Part shown: positions 43,260-55,868 of the stretch, piece after piece
Layout: the number at the start of each line of letters is the position of its first letter
Position numbering within the stretch: position 1 is the first letter of the stretch
Assembly: GCF_016808335.1 (NCBI RefSeq)
Contig: NC_053150.1
Coordinates: forward strand, 44,419,607-44,483,606
DNA: 64,000 bases
Source of the DNA: Panicum virgatum
Taxonomy: Eukaryota; Streptophyta; Magnoliopsida; Poales; Poaceae
Direction: 5' to 3'
Notes under the pieces: generated by a model
Told to the model about the DNA's origin: nothing
Database searches by the model: none
Seen by the model: only the letters and a program-made list of their open reading frames with translations
Made by a program: the position numbers and the translations under genes

Positions 43260-45440
43260 TGTATTTTGGCTCAAGCCCTGCGCGGCGCTTCTATCTGTCA
43301 TGATGTTAAACTGAGAACCTGTGCTGTAAACCGCTCAAACGGTCTTGGTCCTGCTTCTCTAAGTATCGCTGGGGTCACTTTTCAAAAAAAAAAGTATGGC
43401 TGGGGTGATGCCACCCTATAACCCAAAAAAAAAATTCCCACCACATCCTCACATGATGTACACGCTTTTAATCGTTCACATTAAAAAAATTCACAAGTTG
43501 GGGGTAGAGCGCTGATCCTCGGACACAATTTAGAGTTCCCAAGTTTTTCCCATCCGTACGTCACGTGACACCCTTTTTTATGCCATAGAAAAAAACCGAA
43601 ATTCAGAATGAACAGTCACGGCTACCTCAGGCACGTTATGCATAACCCTGCGTCGACCATAAGATAATCAGCTCCTAAGTTTGTAATTCCCACATCTCGT
43701 GCAGGCAGGCAGGCAGGCAGAGCAGACTTCACGTACCGGAACCTTTTCCTCTCGCGTGAAGCCACATGAGCTCCCAAGCAGCAAGCAGCCAAACACGGTG
43801 TACATGTGTGATGCCTGATGTATCGTACTCGTACCCTTGGCGGCGGCTGAGCTTGGATTACTTGCATGGAACTAGTAGTAGTAAGCAACCTCACGACGGA
43901 ATTCCCTTGGATCCATATCCAAGCTGGTGGTTCAGGATCCACATCCACCCCGGTCGCCTGTGGCCTCTCGACGTCTGGAACATAAATGATAGGAGGAAAT
44001 GGTCGGACGAGAAGACGCCCCTTCCCTTCCACACTTGGGCATCGACGGCACATCAGACGGACACGACTTATTCGGATGTCTTAACGTAATGGTGGGGTAA
44101 CTTTTTCCCCCCGTTTTGGCTTCTTTTCGCGGCACGGATCTCTTTGCGAGATTCTTGCGTAGAACGACGTCGCCGATGGCAGCCGGCGGCGGGTGATCCA
44201 TTCCAGCCACACGCGCGGGAAAGGGGGTTTCTCTGGTACCGCATTGAATATACCCTCGTCCAAACGCTACGGCTACGGTTGGTTGCGGCCGTGGCCCAGC
44301 GCGACCCCGCCGCTCCACCAGACGCGTCCCGGCCGCCGGCGCGCGGGTGGCCGCTCCGCCCGCCGCCCTCGCCCGGACGACGGGGCCGCGCCAGCCGCGA
44401 GTGGTGGGAACGGGAATCGGATGCGAGCGTGACCGTGATGACGGCGACGGCGCCCGCGCCCCGGAGTGGGGTCCGGCCGCTCGTCCGTCCGCGCGCCGCG
44501 CGTCGCCGCGTCCGCCCTGCGCCGCCGCACCAGACCGCGCCGCGCCGTCAGGTGGGTGCGCTGGTCGCGGACTCGCGCGGGTCGCGGCGTTGGACTCGGA
44601 CTCCGTCCGTCACGCGGACTCGGACTCCCTGCCGGCAGTGCCGCCGGCCCTGCACCTCGGCACGGATGGTGGACTAGACCGTAGAAGCAGCGTGGGAGCG
44701 CGTGGGTGCGCGGCCGGCCGCCTGCTCGCGCTCGTGGCCCGGCCGCCGGCGACCGTTCCAAGAACGCGGGGGGCGAGGGCGCAGCTGGTGCGGGCTGGAA
44801 CGAACGGGGCAGTCCTCGCCCTCCCCCTCCGTGCTGCTACAGTGCTACGAAATGGCGAGGCGTGTCGACAATCACCGTGTTCGGCTTGTTGATTCCGGGC
44901 TGCTGCTGGCTGCCGCTGTGCTGCTTGCTGCGCTGCTAGGCTGCTGCTCGAAGCTGCTGGCTGCTGCTGCTGAGCAACACACTCCCCACCAGCCGCGACT
45001 CTGACCCCGCATTAAACCTGTGCTTTGATTTCGCTAAACGCGTGCCAAGTTGGGGTGCTCGTACACGCTCTCGTCGTTTTTTCTGCGTTCTTTTCTGGAC
45101 TTTTTGGAGTGGTGAGTTACAGCAGCGTGACGGTAGCTGGAAGTAGTACTAGTACTAGCGCTGCTTTTACGGGACTTGTCCTTCGTGGGGTAATGGGGTG
45201 TCAAGTGACCAAAAGGACGGTTACGACGCGGCCTTTTGGGACGCTAATCCTCTCAGGGGCAAGTGGAGAGCGCTGGCAGCACAGCAGCGTGCACCGCTCG
45301 CTCGTGTTGATGGTGGCGGATCACCTTTTGGTTTTAAATTGGTTCTTTTTTATTTTTATATAGAAAAAAGGGAGAGGCGTTTCACAGGCTAAGATCTTGC
45401 GTGGCAGAGTGCACTGACGACGGCTAGTGAGTAAGAGCGC
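43260..45440. other. spacer with a GC-rich block, no supported gene
   Basis: 43260-44100 is mixed sequence with unidentified short frames on both strands. 44270-44900 is GC-rich with open frames in several phases and no domain. Near 44930-44975 a CTGCTG-rich stretch occurs. Nothing supports a specific gene. Confidence 0.35.
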
Positions 45441-45664
45441 ACGACGGCGGCTCAATGTGCAAATGGTTTAGGATCCAAATCAAAACCACACCAAACTATT
45501 GTTATTAAATATATTAACATAAACCACTCCAAACCAACCCATACTATGTAAAAAAACCAAACCAAACCAAATCACACCATCTGAGCCTGAGCCTGCTAGA
45601 AGGCTAGATTGAAATAAATACTTTGTGCAAAACAGTATAAATATATATATACAAATATACGTTG

Positions 45665-46110
45665 AGAACTGGATCCTGGAAATAAAATCTTGCGTTCACA
45701 CCATAAAATTTTGTCAAAATTGACTGAAAATTATATTAAAGATAACTTCGTATGACTGACAGCTACTCTATACAAAGCAGTGTGGCTAGACATACATGTG
45801 GGTCTCATGTCAAGAGTCAGACTCTGAAAATAAAATCTCGTATTCACACTATAAAATTTTATCGAAATTGATTGAGATTTGTTGGAGATGACTCAGTATG
45901 ACTTGCTGCTACTATCTGCAAAGCTGTGTGGTTAGAACTACACGTGGGCTCCACGTCAAGAGCCGGACCCTGGAAATAAAACCTCGCGTTCACACTATAA
46001 TTTTTTATCGAAATTGCCTAATTTTTTTTTGAGACGGCTCAGTATGACGGGTAGCTACTCTGTGCAAAATAGTATAACTAGACGTACACATGGAGCCTAT
46101 GTTAAGAGAG
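45665..46110 (+). repeat. three tandem copies of a 147-bp unit
   Basis: Units start near 45669, 45817 and 45963. Each contains CTGGAAATAAAATCT-type, GTTCACACTATAA-type, TCGAAATTG, then CAGTATGAC and GCTACTCTGTGCAAA-type words. They diverge by perhaps 15-20 percent. The flanks (45470-45590 and 46120-46280) are rich in AAACCA words on both sides, so the triplication may be the core of a larger element. Confidence 0.75.
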
Positions 46111-46415
46111 CAGTCACTCGGTGGTATTAATGACTCAAACCAAAGCAAACTGTTTCTCTTGTGAAACCAAACCAAACATGATCGATTGATTGCTAGAGAA
46201 ACCATTTCCCACCAAATTGAAGTGAACCCAATACAAAATCTAAACCACTATAACCGGTTTTAACCCAAACCCCATTAGCAGGTTGAACGGCGGCCGGCGC
46301 GAGTGGCCTTAAAGCCTTGTGCATTGTGCTATTCTTTGTTGAAGATATTTTTAAATGTAATTTATCAAAAAAAAATTTAAAAAAAAGACGGCGTCCAGAA
46401 GAGGAGTCAGGGAAC

Positions 46416-47222
46416 AGGAGCGGGCCCAGAATTTGAGACGTGGGTATTCAAAATTTCAAAAGATCTATTTTTTGACAACCCAAATTTCATAAATTATAAC
46501 AATAATTTTAAAATAAAGACTAAATTTATCACTAGCCAGCTCACCTTACGCTCGGAATTGATTTCGCTCAAGCCTGTTTATGCTTTTCGTCCACGCCCCA
46601 AAGGGCACGGGCTGCGGAGCGATGGAGCTAGAGGTCTTGCCGCCCTGGCGAAGTGACAGTGTCGTGCTCTGGCCATGCGCGCAACGCCATGCACGCTCGA
46701 ACCCAGCACCCCTGCCTAGCTGCAATGCTAGCCTGGCCACTGCCCGCGTCTCATGACCCCGCCCGATTGCCAAGCCTGTAACGCCGTCCGTCTGCCCGGC
46801 TGCAGAGGCCCTTCCGTCGTTCGTCCTCGTGGTTGATGAGCTCCTACCTCCATCTGTACGCCTGGCTTCGCCGCGCCCTCACCGTCGAGATCGCCGATTC
46901 AAGGAGCTAGGGTCTTGCAGCTGGGGATTGGGAATTGAGGGATCGAGAGAGCACACGAGCGCTTGACCTGTCGGTCAGGCTGACTCATTGGCTACCTGAC
47001 TGCTAATGGAATTGTGGGTCGTCAGGTGGGAAGATGTGGGATGTGGGCTTCTATGATGTTTCAGCATGAAGCAGAAACAAGAAGTTTGGAAGAATATTAT
47101 TTTGTGTAATATTTCTATTTTTACTCCATATACATATATAATACATTATATATATATAATTTTTTGCCACAAATAATAGGTATTCAGGTGAATACCTTTG
47201 CTATAGCGTAGGCCCGCCCCTC
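46416..47222. mobile_element. 807-bp hAT-type non-autonomous element
   Basis: Ends AGGAGCGGGCCCA and GGCCCGCCCCTC are inverted. CAGGGAAC (46408-46415) and CACGGAAC (47223-47230) are a duplication with one mismatch. Subterminal GTATTCAAAATTT and GGTATTCAGGTGAATACC occur. A GC-rich core at 46550-46940 has no recognisable product. Related ends to the MITE in the LINE (14378-14554). Confidence 0.7.
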
Positions 47223-47270
47223 CACGGAACACTGGTGTGGGGAGATGCTATGAGCAGACGAGCAGTAATG

Positions 47271-47514
47271 TCGTGTTTAGTTTTCAAAAATTTTCCTACA
47301 GCCCGTCACATCGTATCTTCGAAAACATCCTTGGAGTATTAAATTCAGTTGAAAAAATAACTAATTATACAATTTAACCGTAAATGACGAGATAAATATT
47401 TTAAATCTAATTAGTTCATAATTAAATATTAATTATCAAATAACAACAGTTATCAAATAACAATGAAAATGCTACAGTATAAAAAATCAAAAAAATCGGT
47501 AACTAAACAAGACT
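47271..47514. mobile_element. MITE, TTTAGTT family
   Basis: Ends TCGTGTTTAGTTTTC and GGTAACTAAACAAGA. Interior GTCACATCGTATCTTCG and AATCTAATTAGTTCATAATT match the copy at 42666-42899. A short internal duplication TTATCAAATAACAA occurs near 47435-47465. Confidence 0.8.
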
Positions 47515-48527
47515 TAAAGAAAATAAGGGTGACCTTCCTGACTTACTTCCTGACTTGACGGAGGTGATAAAAATATCCTAGCAGAGAAATACTAACCAAC
47601 TTTCTCGGAGAAACACTGACTTGAGGCGAAGTCCAATGTTTCAGGCCCGAAAGTTCCGAACAAAACTGTGTTGCGATTTGCGAGGTCGTTGAATACATAT
47701 GCAGGAAAGTCAACGGCAGCAGCTGCTCCTCCTAGAACATGGCTCTTGTTGACCGTTTCAGACTTCAGAGACGAAGCACGTGTCTGACACGCGGCGGCAA
47801 GTGACGCGCGCGGATCGGGAGCCAGGTCAAACAGACGCTCGTCGAGACTGTTCGCCAAAAAGAAAAAAAAATCACAACATCCCGTGGAGTTCCGAGCAGC
47901 CAGTGGTTGCCGTGCAGTTCACCTCCTTTTTCTTTCGAGGTTGACTTGTACTCCTCCGGTGAGAAACTGAAAGTCAGCTACTCCATCCAAGTACCACGGA
48001 GTACGGAGGCTGCTTCGCCGGCGCGGCGAAGGGCTCCTAGCTCCTTTCCTTCGTTGCGCCGGGTAGCCAAGGTCCAAGGAGGCCGTCGTGGTCGTGGCGC
48101 CGGGCGGCGGCCCGTGCGAGCCGAGCAGCAGTGCGGACTTTTTCCGGCGGTTCCGGGGCAGGGCACGGGTCACGGGCACCTGAGTAGAGTACTGTGTTTG
48201 CAGTAGCCAAACAATTTTATTTCCGCCCATCATACAGACAACATACTGGTGCCGTGCCAGTGAGCTGAGTACACGTTCAAAGCAGTATTTTTGTAATTTG
48301 TAGTTACGACGGATAAGGCCGGTCCGTGTGGCGATGGGAACAGCTGAAGCTGGAACGGGTCGTGCGCGATGCCTGGCCCTTGGCCGATGCGTGCGTCCTC
48401 CCGGTTGCGGAACCGGCTCCGATGGCAAGGGGGCCATGACTCGCCCGCGAGGGCACGTACGTGTCCCCGGCTCCATGCCTCTCGGCGAGGCAGAGGGGCG
48501 TGTGCCTGTGTCAGCAGGCAAGCCGAC
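47515..48527. other. spacer, no supported gene
   Basis: A minus-strand frame of 88 codons at 47592-47858 and GC-rich frames near 47910-48540 show no known domain. No transposon boundary is clear. Confidence 0.35.
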
Positions 48528-51195
48528 TGTGACAGATCTGTCGAGTTAAAACACTTAATTAAGTGGAATCGCCATCATTTGAACACATCAAGCGTATTAG
48601 CTTAACTAAGTGTAACTTGACAGGCTGTTTCCAACCCACAGGCCGATCGAAACACACCAGAAGTCTCACACGAAGGCGAGCGCAGAAGGTACCAGCATGA
48701 TAAAATCTTACAAAAAATAGTAATTAAAACTAAGACTTTTACAAAATAGCTTTAAATTTAAAATTTACAAAAGAAATGACAGCACGGAAGAGAATTTAAC
48801 TTACAGAGTATTTTTACTAGAAAATAAATAAAACAAACTAAATAATTCGAGAACTAGCGAGACGTGAAGATAAGGCGCCACATCGAGCCCACCGATATGA
48901 CACCTAGTTAGCTTCTAAACCTGAAATGGGGTAAACAACAAATCTTGAGCAACTAATACTCAGCAAGATTTATCCGACTATTGGGTATACTTAGCCCACA
49001 TATCTAGACATGCAAGACATTTGTCTGGTGGTTTATTTTACAGAAAAATCATCTAAAAGATGGATTCTTATTTTCAATATTTTAGCTCCAAGTTCTATAT
49101 AGATTAACTATAGTCTAATATTTGCCTAAACCAACTAGAGCACACATGGTAGAGCAAATATACTATAATTCAATGTAACTATCATCATAAATATATAATC
49201 CATATTCCATATTGTATCACTACGATGTGGTGCTGCGATCAAGGTGCTCATATCCGAGAGCGACTGACGGCGAATCGATCCGCTTTAACCTTGCAAGGTG
49301 AACCTAACCAACACGGCACGCGTATGCCCCGTCGGACCACACGCACCAATCATTCCCCTCCCCGCCTCGAACTACAGGAACCAGCCCAACGATATATGGT
49401 CAGCAGAGCTCAACGTGAGACCACCAAAAGTAAACATATGCATCTCCAATTCTCCGCGACTACTCGACCACCCCAGGAGTTGGGTGCGGGTTTCTGTACT
49501 TTCGAAGCAAGGCAGTACTCGGCTTACCGGTTTCGACTACCTCTTACTCCCGGCATGCGACTAGTATAATTCAAACTCGATCACAGGGCCAGACAACGAA
49601 CGGTCCTTAAACGACAGAGACGGGGCTAGCCTTTCCCCGCCCGGTCTCCAATTCCTTTTCTTTCCTGCATCTTTCAATATTCTATATATTTAATTTATAG
49701 AGACATCCTATATCTCGCGAGTAACAGAAAATTACTCGACTCTAAAATATCATATATATCGCGAGTAACAGGAAATTACTTGACTCTAAAATACCCTATA
49801 TCTCGCGAGTAACAGGATATCACTCGACTTCTACCTAGACCTATTAAGCATAGCAGTGCTACCGACCTACACATACTAGTATAAAGCCTAGGAAAACCTA
49901 GGGATCATGCAACTAAAGTTTCAAACAACTCCTGAAACGTAATGCACAAGTAATAAGCATACATAGTGATTCTTAAACTGAAATAGTAGGACATGCACCG
50001 GGATTTGCCTAAGGGTAACACTAAGTCAGTGTTAATGCTATCAAGGCCTTGGGCCCTTCCGACCTTGGGCCGGGTCTTCAGTTGCGCCAGCTGGTCCTTC
50101 TCTCTTTAGGATACATCCACCAAACACCGTCTTGGGGTTCGGCTCCAACATCGTGTGCTTCACGCTCACGCACTGTACATCTAGCGCATCTACATGAGAT
50201 ACATATGACATGAGAATGCAAATATGACATACAACAACAACTTAACAAGTACCGAGTATAAACACTACTAATTTGTACCAGTTATACTTAACATTCCTAA
50301 TGCAACCCGAAATATCCGGAATTCCTATCCGGAATATCCGGATTTTCCGGAGTATCCGGGTTTCTCACAGTTTTCGCCCCCAAAACTGAATTTCTGATTT
50401 CGGCAAAACTGACCCACAAAAATCAAAACCCTTCTAGACCCTAATAGAGTGACTCATATGGAGATGATTCACCCAAAAGAAATCACTAAAAACCTCCCAA
50501 AACCACCAAATCAGCTAGCCCTAGCTTTTAGTACCTTGAGCTCACCTTTCTTGCCCGAATAACTTGAAAACAAAGCCACCCCAAGGTGGAACACATAGGG
50601 AAGCGAGTCTTTCACGATGATTTGAGGCTCTCTTGGCCTTGAGATGCATTTGGGATGGAAGATTTGGAAGTTAGGGCTAAGAGGAGAGGGAGAGTTCGTG
50701 GGGGAGTGAGGAAAGAGAGTGGCTGATATTTTAACATTTGGAAATAGTAAAAAGAACCAAGGCACGTGATATAAAACTTCAGGTCTGGACTATCCGGAGG
50801 AAAATCCGGAGTATCCGGGTAAATCCGGAATTTCCTGGTTCAAACCCGGAGTATCCGGGTTCCTCTGGCTCCAAAATTTAAAATCGAGTTTTGAGTCGAT
50901 TTGATTCGTTTTGAAAATTTGTTCAAACATCAAAATTGAGTCATTTGACAACCCCAACTATATTTTTTAGCTAAACACTCTTCTTTCCATGTTCCTACTT
51001 TTTAATATTATTTGATTTCAAAAATAACGCGGACCTTTATTTAAAAATCATTTTAAAAGAGATTTTCTCATTTCACAGGTTAAATTGCTAGCAAGAATTT
51101 CTTTAGTGGTTTTGTTCAGACAGATTTAGTGCTAATAATCATATTAACCATGGAATTAACTTTGTAGTTACAGTGATTAACACCTGGGTGTTACA
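48528..51195 (-). mobile_element. probable Ty3/gypsy solo LTR, 2.67 kb
   Basis: The right edge ends GGGTGTTACA and the left edge starts TGTGACA, matching the inverted TGTnACA termini of gypsy LTRs (TGTAACACCC on the minus strand). CCGAC (48523-48527) and TCGAC (51196-51200) may be the 5-bp duplication, one base changed. No gag or pol follows on either side, hence solo. The interior has repeated TATCCGGA words (50300-50360 and 50785-50860) and a small tandem repeat at 49712-49840. Left boundary less certain than right. Confidence 0.55.
49712..49840 (+). repeat. three 44-bp tandem units in the LTR
   Basis: Units carry CGCGAGTAACAGGAAATTAC and CTCGACTCTAAAATA words, spaced 44 bp (GCGAG at 49717, 49761 and 49805). 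Confidence 0.85.
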
Positions 51196-52788
51196 TCGAC
51201 CTCGTTCGCCGAACCTGACGGGAGAATTGATCGAATCGTCTGCTCGTGGTGGCCGTGGGTTCATCGAACGAACGCCGGCGGTCGCGGTCAGCGGTCGGCG
51301 GCCGGCGGGACGCGCTCTCGGCGCAGCTCCGCTCCCATCATTGCGCCGCGGCCCGGCCGGCAGTCGGCACGGTGCGTGCGTGTCGAATCATGCTGTCCCA
51401 AACGTTCCTGGAACATGCGATTAAGCGCGCCAGCATGTGCACGCCAATCTTTGATCTTTTTTTCCCTTTTCTTCTTTTCTTTTCTTTTCTTTTCTTCTTT
51501 TCTTTTTTTTTTACAGAGAGAATCGAACGAACTCTGATCGTTCCCGTTGTGAGCTTCAGGTTCTTAGGCTAGCTGCACCGGCATACGACAAACATTCCTG
51601 TAGGATGGGGATACAGAAAAATTTGCCGCAACGACATATTGCAACCCGTACGCTATCCTCCCGGACGGCCGCTCGTCCACCAAATCAAGCGTGGGTAGCG
51701 GCCTTCCGCTAGCTGCTCACGTGGCGGAGAGAGAGAGAGGTAGAGGAGCTTCGCGCGTGTGCTGGAGAGGAGCCCCGCCCCGGCGTAGGGTTGGCGGCGG
51801 CGGCTGCTGCTGCTGGCTCGTCCTCGGCGATGGAAGTGCCCGCCGCGTCGTGCTCCGGTGCAGGCAGCTTCGCCGCCGACAGCGACAACCGCGCCTTCGC
51901 GCTCGACGCCGCCACCGCTGCCGTCGCGCTCCGACCGCGCCGGTGTACTCGTCGGAACGCCGCCATGCCGCTGCTCCGACCCGCCTGTGCTGCCGTGGGA
52001 GCACCGTGCGCCGCCCTGCGCAGGGCCGCTGGGTGCGCTGGCCTCTTCTGGGGCCGTTGGCCGCGATCTGCCCCGCCGAGCCGCCAGCTAGCCGAGCGCC
52101 GGTGAGAATTTCAGTGCCGCCACAACGCCGGTGCTGGCCAAGGACCTGGCCATGGCGTGCGTGCTTGGCCTGGGAACAGGCAGCCCCCTCCCACTGACCA
52201 GTTGGGCCCGCTGGGTCAGGGAGAAAATAAAAGGAAAGAAAAAAGAAAAAGTGAGGAGAGAGAAGTGATAGTTGGAGATGGTTGAATAAAATATATGGTA
52301 GTTAGTATAGAGTATGAGATATAGAGTATGATGGTTGCTGGAAAACTGAGTATAGAGTAGAGAATATTGATGAGTAGAATGAAATATTCATTTTAGAGGA
52401 TGGATTTAGAGTATGACAAGTGCGAATAGCCTTACGGACAGACATCACGCAACGTTCGAAGCCACCCTCTCTTCTCCAACATGCGAAGCGTGTGATGACC
52501 GGGAGATCTTTGATGATGAATCTACGCTAGAAGGGCTGCAGCCTGCTAACACACCGGCGCGCCATGTCCTAGACCTGGTTCCTGGTGGAAGGCGGCGGCG
52601 GCGCCTCGCCGGAGGAGAGCCCCCTACTCGGCGGCTACGCTGGACAAGACTATCCGTGAATCGAGCCCACGAGGTGATGGTGGTGGGCTGTGAGCGCGAC
52701 GAAGGGGCTGACGGCCCGGCTAACTGCCCAAGGCCCACCTTCGAGAATGGAGCACGCTATGACATTAGACTATTAGAGAGCCCCAAAT
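51196..52788. other. spacer with a GC-rich block, no supported gene
   Basis: 51680-52200 is GC-rich with open frames in four phases; one plus-strand frame contains SSSAMEVPAASCSGAG then AADSDNRAFALDAATAA, unrecognised. A pyrimidine tract (TTTTC repeats) lies at 51469-51512. 52230-52430 is AT-rich with repeated AGTATAGAGTA words, possibly part of an old MITE. Confidence 0.35.
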
Positions 52789-53792
52789 GCTTTTTTTTTC
52801 ATTTTTATATTTAAAAAAATAAAATTTCAAAAATATATGTCGAATAGAGAAATTTTCAAAAATGGGTGCCTGTCGCCCCCCTAATAGTCGGCAGGGTGCC
52901 TATCGCTCATCCAGTTGGCGACATGACCTAAATGTAAAAAATTTTTACATTTAGGTCCTGACGCTCAGGGCGCATTAAACAGTGAATTTGTAAAATTGAT
53001 ATAAAATTGTAGAAAAATCATAAAAATACAAACTCAACTGTTCTGGATTCTATGAAATAAGATCTACAACTTTTGTTACATAAAGTTTTTCATTTGATCA
53101 ATGTATATAAATCAAGAAAAATAGTTCTTGTACCTAGAAAAATCTGAAATAATTCATTTGGTCTAGTTGTGCTTATCTAAAATTTACCAAACTTTTTTTT
53201 ATAGCTCTTAGGAAATAAAATAATAGTACTGTAAAAGTTATGGCTTCTAATACTCAGTATAGGAGCATGGATAAATAACTCATTTAAACTAGACATATTG
53301 AAAGTTCTAATTTAAAAACTTATTCTATAAATGTTTTCTGGGCGTACCAATTTTGTACAAGCCTATGCTCACCATATGCAACACTCTGGCCAAATATGAC
53401 ATGCATCCAAAGGATGGATCTTGAGATTTAAATAAAAGTATATTAAACTGGTATTTAAAATAGAGCAATATACATTGATCAATTGAAAAAGTTTATGTAA
53501 CAAAAGTTGTATATCTTATTTCATAGAATCCAGAACAATTGAGTTTATATTTTTATGATTTTTCTACAATTTTATATCGATTTTACAAGTTCACTATTTA
53601 ATGCACCCTGGGCGCCAGGACATAAATATAATTTTTTTTAACATTTAGGTCCTGTCGCCAACTGGATGGGCGATTGGCACCATGTCGCCCATTAGTGGGG
53701 CGACAGGCACCCATTTTTGAAAATTTCCCTATTCGACATATATTTTTGAAATTTTGTTTTTTTAAAAAAATATATAAAAATGAAAAAAGCGC
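52789..53792. mobile_element. MULE-like foldback element, 1.0 kb, arms of about 320 bp
   Basis: The left arm 52789-53110 and right arm 53470-53792 are inverted copies: GGGTGCCTGTCGCCCCC with its complement, the paired TTTACATTTAGGTCCTG words, and GATTCTATGAAATAAGAT with its complement. GCCCCAAAT (52780-52788) and CCCCCAAAT (53793-53801) are a 9-bp duplication with one mismatch, as for Mutator-like elements. No coding capacity. Confidence 0.78.
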
Positions 53793-54068
53793 CCCCCAAA
53801 TCCTATAGCTCTGGGCCCTGTTCAAAAGTCATGGCCCAACTTTATCATGGACCCTTAAAACTACTTTTGAATATAAAAAGCCACACAGGTGGCCCAACCG
53901 AGCCAGAACCTTGCACAATGCTACCGAGTGTGTTATTCGGGCCAGCCTTTGGTACACATAGAACCGGGGCTCTTCTTTATTCCGGCCCAACAAAGGCTCA
54001 CGTCCGAATCTTACATAATTAAGGGTATAATACTCTCCCTCCATCCTAAAATATAGGGTGTTCAATCG

Positions 54069-54073
<5 letters not shown>

Positions 54074-54126
<53 letters not shown>
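54074..54126. repeat. TA microsatellite
   Basis: About 26 uninterrupted TA units inside the outer Stowaway-like element. Confidence 0.95.
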
Positions 54127-54130
<4 letters not shown>

Positions 54131-54342
54131 GTTCGGACATTAAAAAATAAATATATGGTGCTCTAGCATTATAAAAAAAGAAATATAGGGTGCTCTAGCA
54201 CTTTTGTGGCAGATTAAGAAGATGCGGAAATGACGCGTATGCCCAATTTAATGCCTTGTTGTCATTTTGTCGATTTCACGGCGGGAATGAATAAGATTTG
54301 CATGCCATTTATTCTCCCCTAGCCAACAGAATTAGTTAATTA

Positions 54343-54599
54343 CTCCCTCCATATTGAAATACTTGACGTTTTGGACAAGGGCACGGTCTCCAAAATATAA
54401 CTTTGACTTCTTATTTATATTAAAATATTTATCAAAGAGTGATATATGTATATTTTTATGAAAGTATTTTTCAAGATGAATCTATTCATATATTTTTTAT
54501 ATTTTCAAACTCAACAACTTGAGATTTATTCATCATTTATATTCCCGAGGTTTGACTCAAACCTTGTCCAAAACGTCAAGTATTTCAATATGGAGGGAG
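54343..54599. mobile_element. Stowaway MITE
   Basis: About 40 bp at each end are almost perfectly inverted (CTCCCTCCATATTGAAATAC, then TTGACGTTTTGGACAAGG). TA is duplicated at 54341-54342 and 54600-54601. 257 bp, no coding capacity; near-perfect ends suggest a fairly recent insertion. Confidence 0.93.
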
Positions 54600-54687
54600 T
54601 AATTAGTTTCCAAAATATCCTATGATGCCTTGTATTTGGATACAAATATTGAACGATTCAATACCTTATATTTCAGAACAGAGGGAA

Positions 54688-55521
54688 TATATAACCCACA
54701 AATGTAGCAATACTAAGAATATATTATTAGGGAGGCTCAAAATGTGCTCTAATGTGTTGTTGTCTGAATTTAAATTTGATCGTAACGATTTTGACTTTTT
54801 CCTTAGATTAACCCTATTTAAAGGTTCGACAAAAAAATTATCTAATAGAGTATACGAATACTTTCGCCCCCCCCCCACCCCCCACACCCACACACACAAA
54901 ATAAAAGAAAGAAAGAAAGATAACATAGACTTCCCTCTAAAACAAATCTGAAAACTATTATTTACATTTCTTGCTTAAGTTAGTATATATACCTACTACA
55001 GGAAACTAAGCTAGTCCTACTAGCCCCTAGATCATTTGATCATCGTGGATTACTGCAGGGACCTACATTAGATGTACTGCTCCCGTAAACTGTAGTACCA
55101 AAGAACACTGCAGGATAGATCAGGAACACTACTGTACTGCCACATCCTCAATTCCTCACATCAGCTCCATTTATATGTTGTGGATTGTGGTTATACATGA
55201 TGCTGGGCAGCGAGTTAGGGTTGTATATATAGCTCCTCGGCAGGGTTCCTGATTTCCTCGTCAGGGTTCCTGATTATTGAAGCCGCGCAGAAACAGTGCT
55301 CAATTGTTGCATGGGGTTCAACCTTTTGGTGGTGTCGCCTCGAGTCAATATTTAGCGGAGCCCGAGTGTCAGACTGCCAGGTTCAGAGTAGTGAAAGCAA
55401 TCGTTTCAGTCACTCTGCTCTCGAACTCTGAAAAGCGGTCTACAAGATCCAGTCCACCGTTATTTGCTAGAGTTTAATCAAAATAGCTGATCGGTAATAG
55501 TTGGATGATGATTCTATTTTA
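54688..55521. other. spacer, no supported gene
   Basis: AT-rich sequence with a C-run and ACAC/GAAA simple repeats at 54868-54925. A doubled CAGGGTTCCTGATT word lies near 55242 and 55262. No gene recognised. Confidence 0.4.
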
Positions 55522-55868
55522 GAGCCCGTTTAGTTACCAACAATTTTCACACAAAATTTTTTACCTCCCCTTTGAACACATGCATGTAGTATTAAATATA
55601 GTTAAAAAATAAAATTAATTGCACAGTTTGAATGTACACGACGAGACGAATCTTTTGAACCTAATTTGTGCATAATTAGTCATAAGTGCTACAGTACCCC
55701 CCACATGTGCTAATGATGCGGTCAAAGGCCTCAAAAGATTCGTCTCACGGTTTTCAGGTGAGTTCTGAAATTAGTTTTTTAATTAGTATCCGAAAAACTC
55801 TCCCGACATCTGGTCAAACAGTCGATTTGACATCCAAAAATTTTCATTTTAGGAACTAAACAGCCCCT
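55522..55868. mobile_element. MITE, TTTAGTT family
   Basis: Ends GAGCCCGTTTAGTTACC and AGGAACTAAACAGCCCC; interior GACGAGACGAATCTTTTGA and AAAAGATTCGTCTCACGG, which are inverted copies. Longer than the 235-245 bp members. Confidence 0.75.

Larger units (their letters stand above)
54035..54687. mobile_element. outer Stowaway-like MITE carrying nested insertions
   Basis: CTCCCTCCATCCTAAAATAT at the left pairs with ATATTTCAGAACAGAGGGAA at the right. Words like ATATAGGGTGYTC repeat near the left end. It is expanded by a TA microsatellite and by a complete Stowaway at 54343-54599. Confidence 0.6.

Noticed and set aside
44273..44892. GC-rich frames on both strands as a possible gene
   Set aside because: Overlapping frames in several phases, no domain, no splice signals and no promoter that stands out.
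49712..49840. CRISPR-like array
   Set aside because: Three adjacent 44-bp units without spacers in a plant LTR; ordinary tandem duplication.
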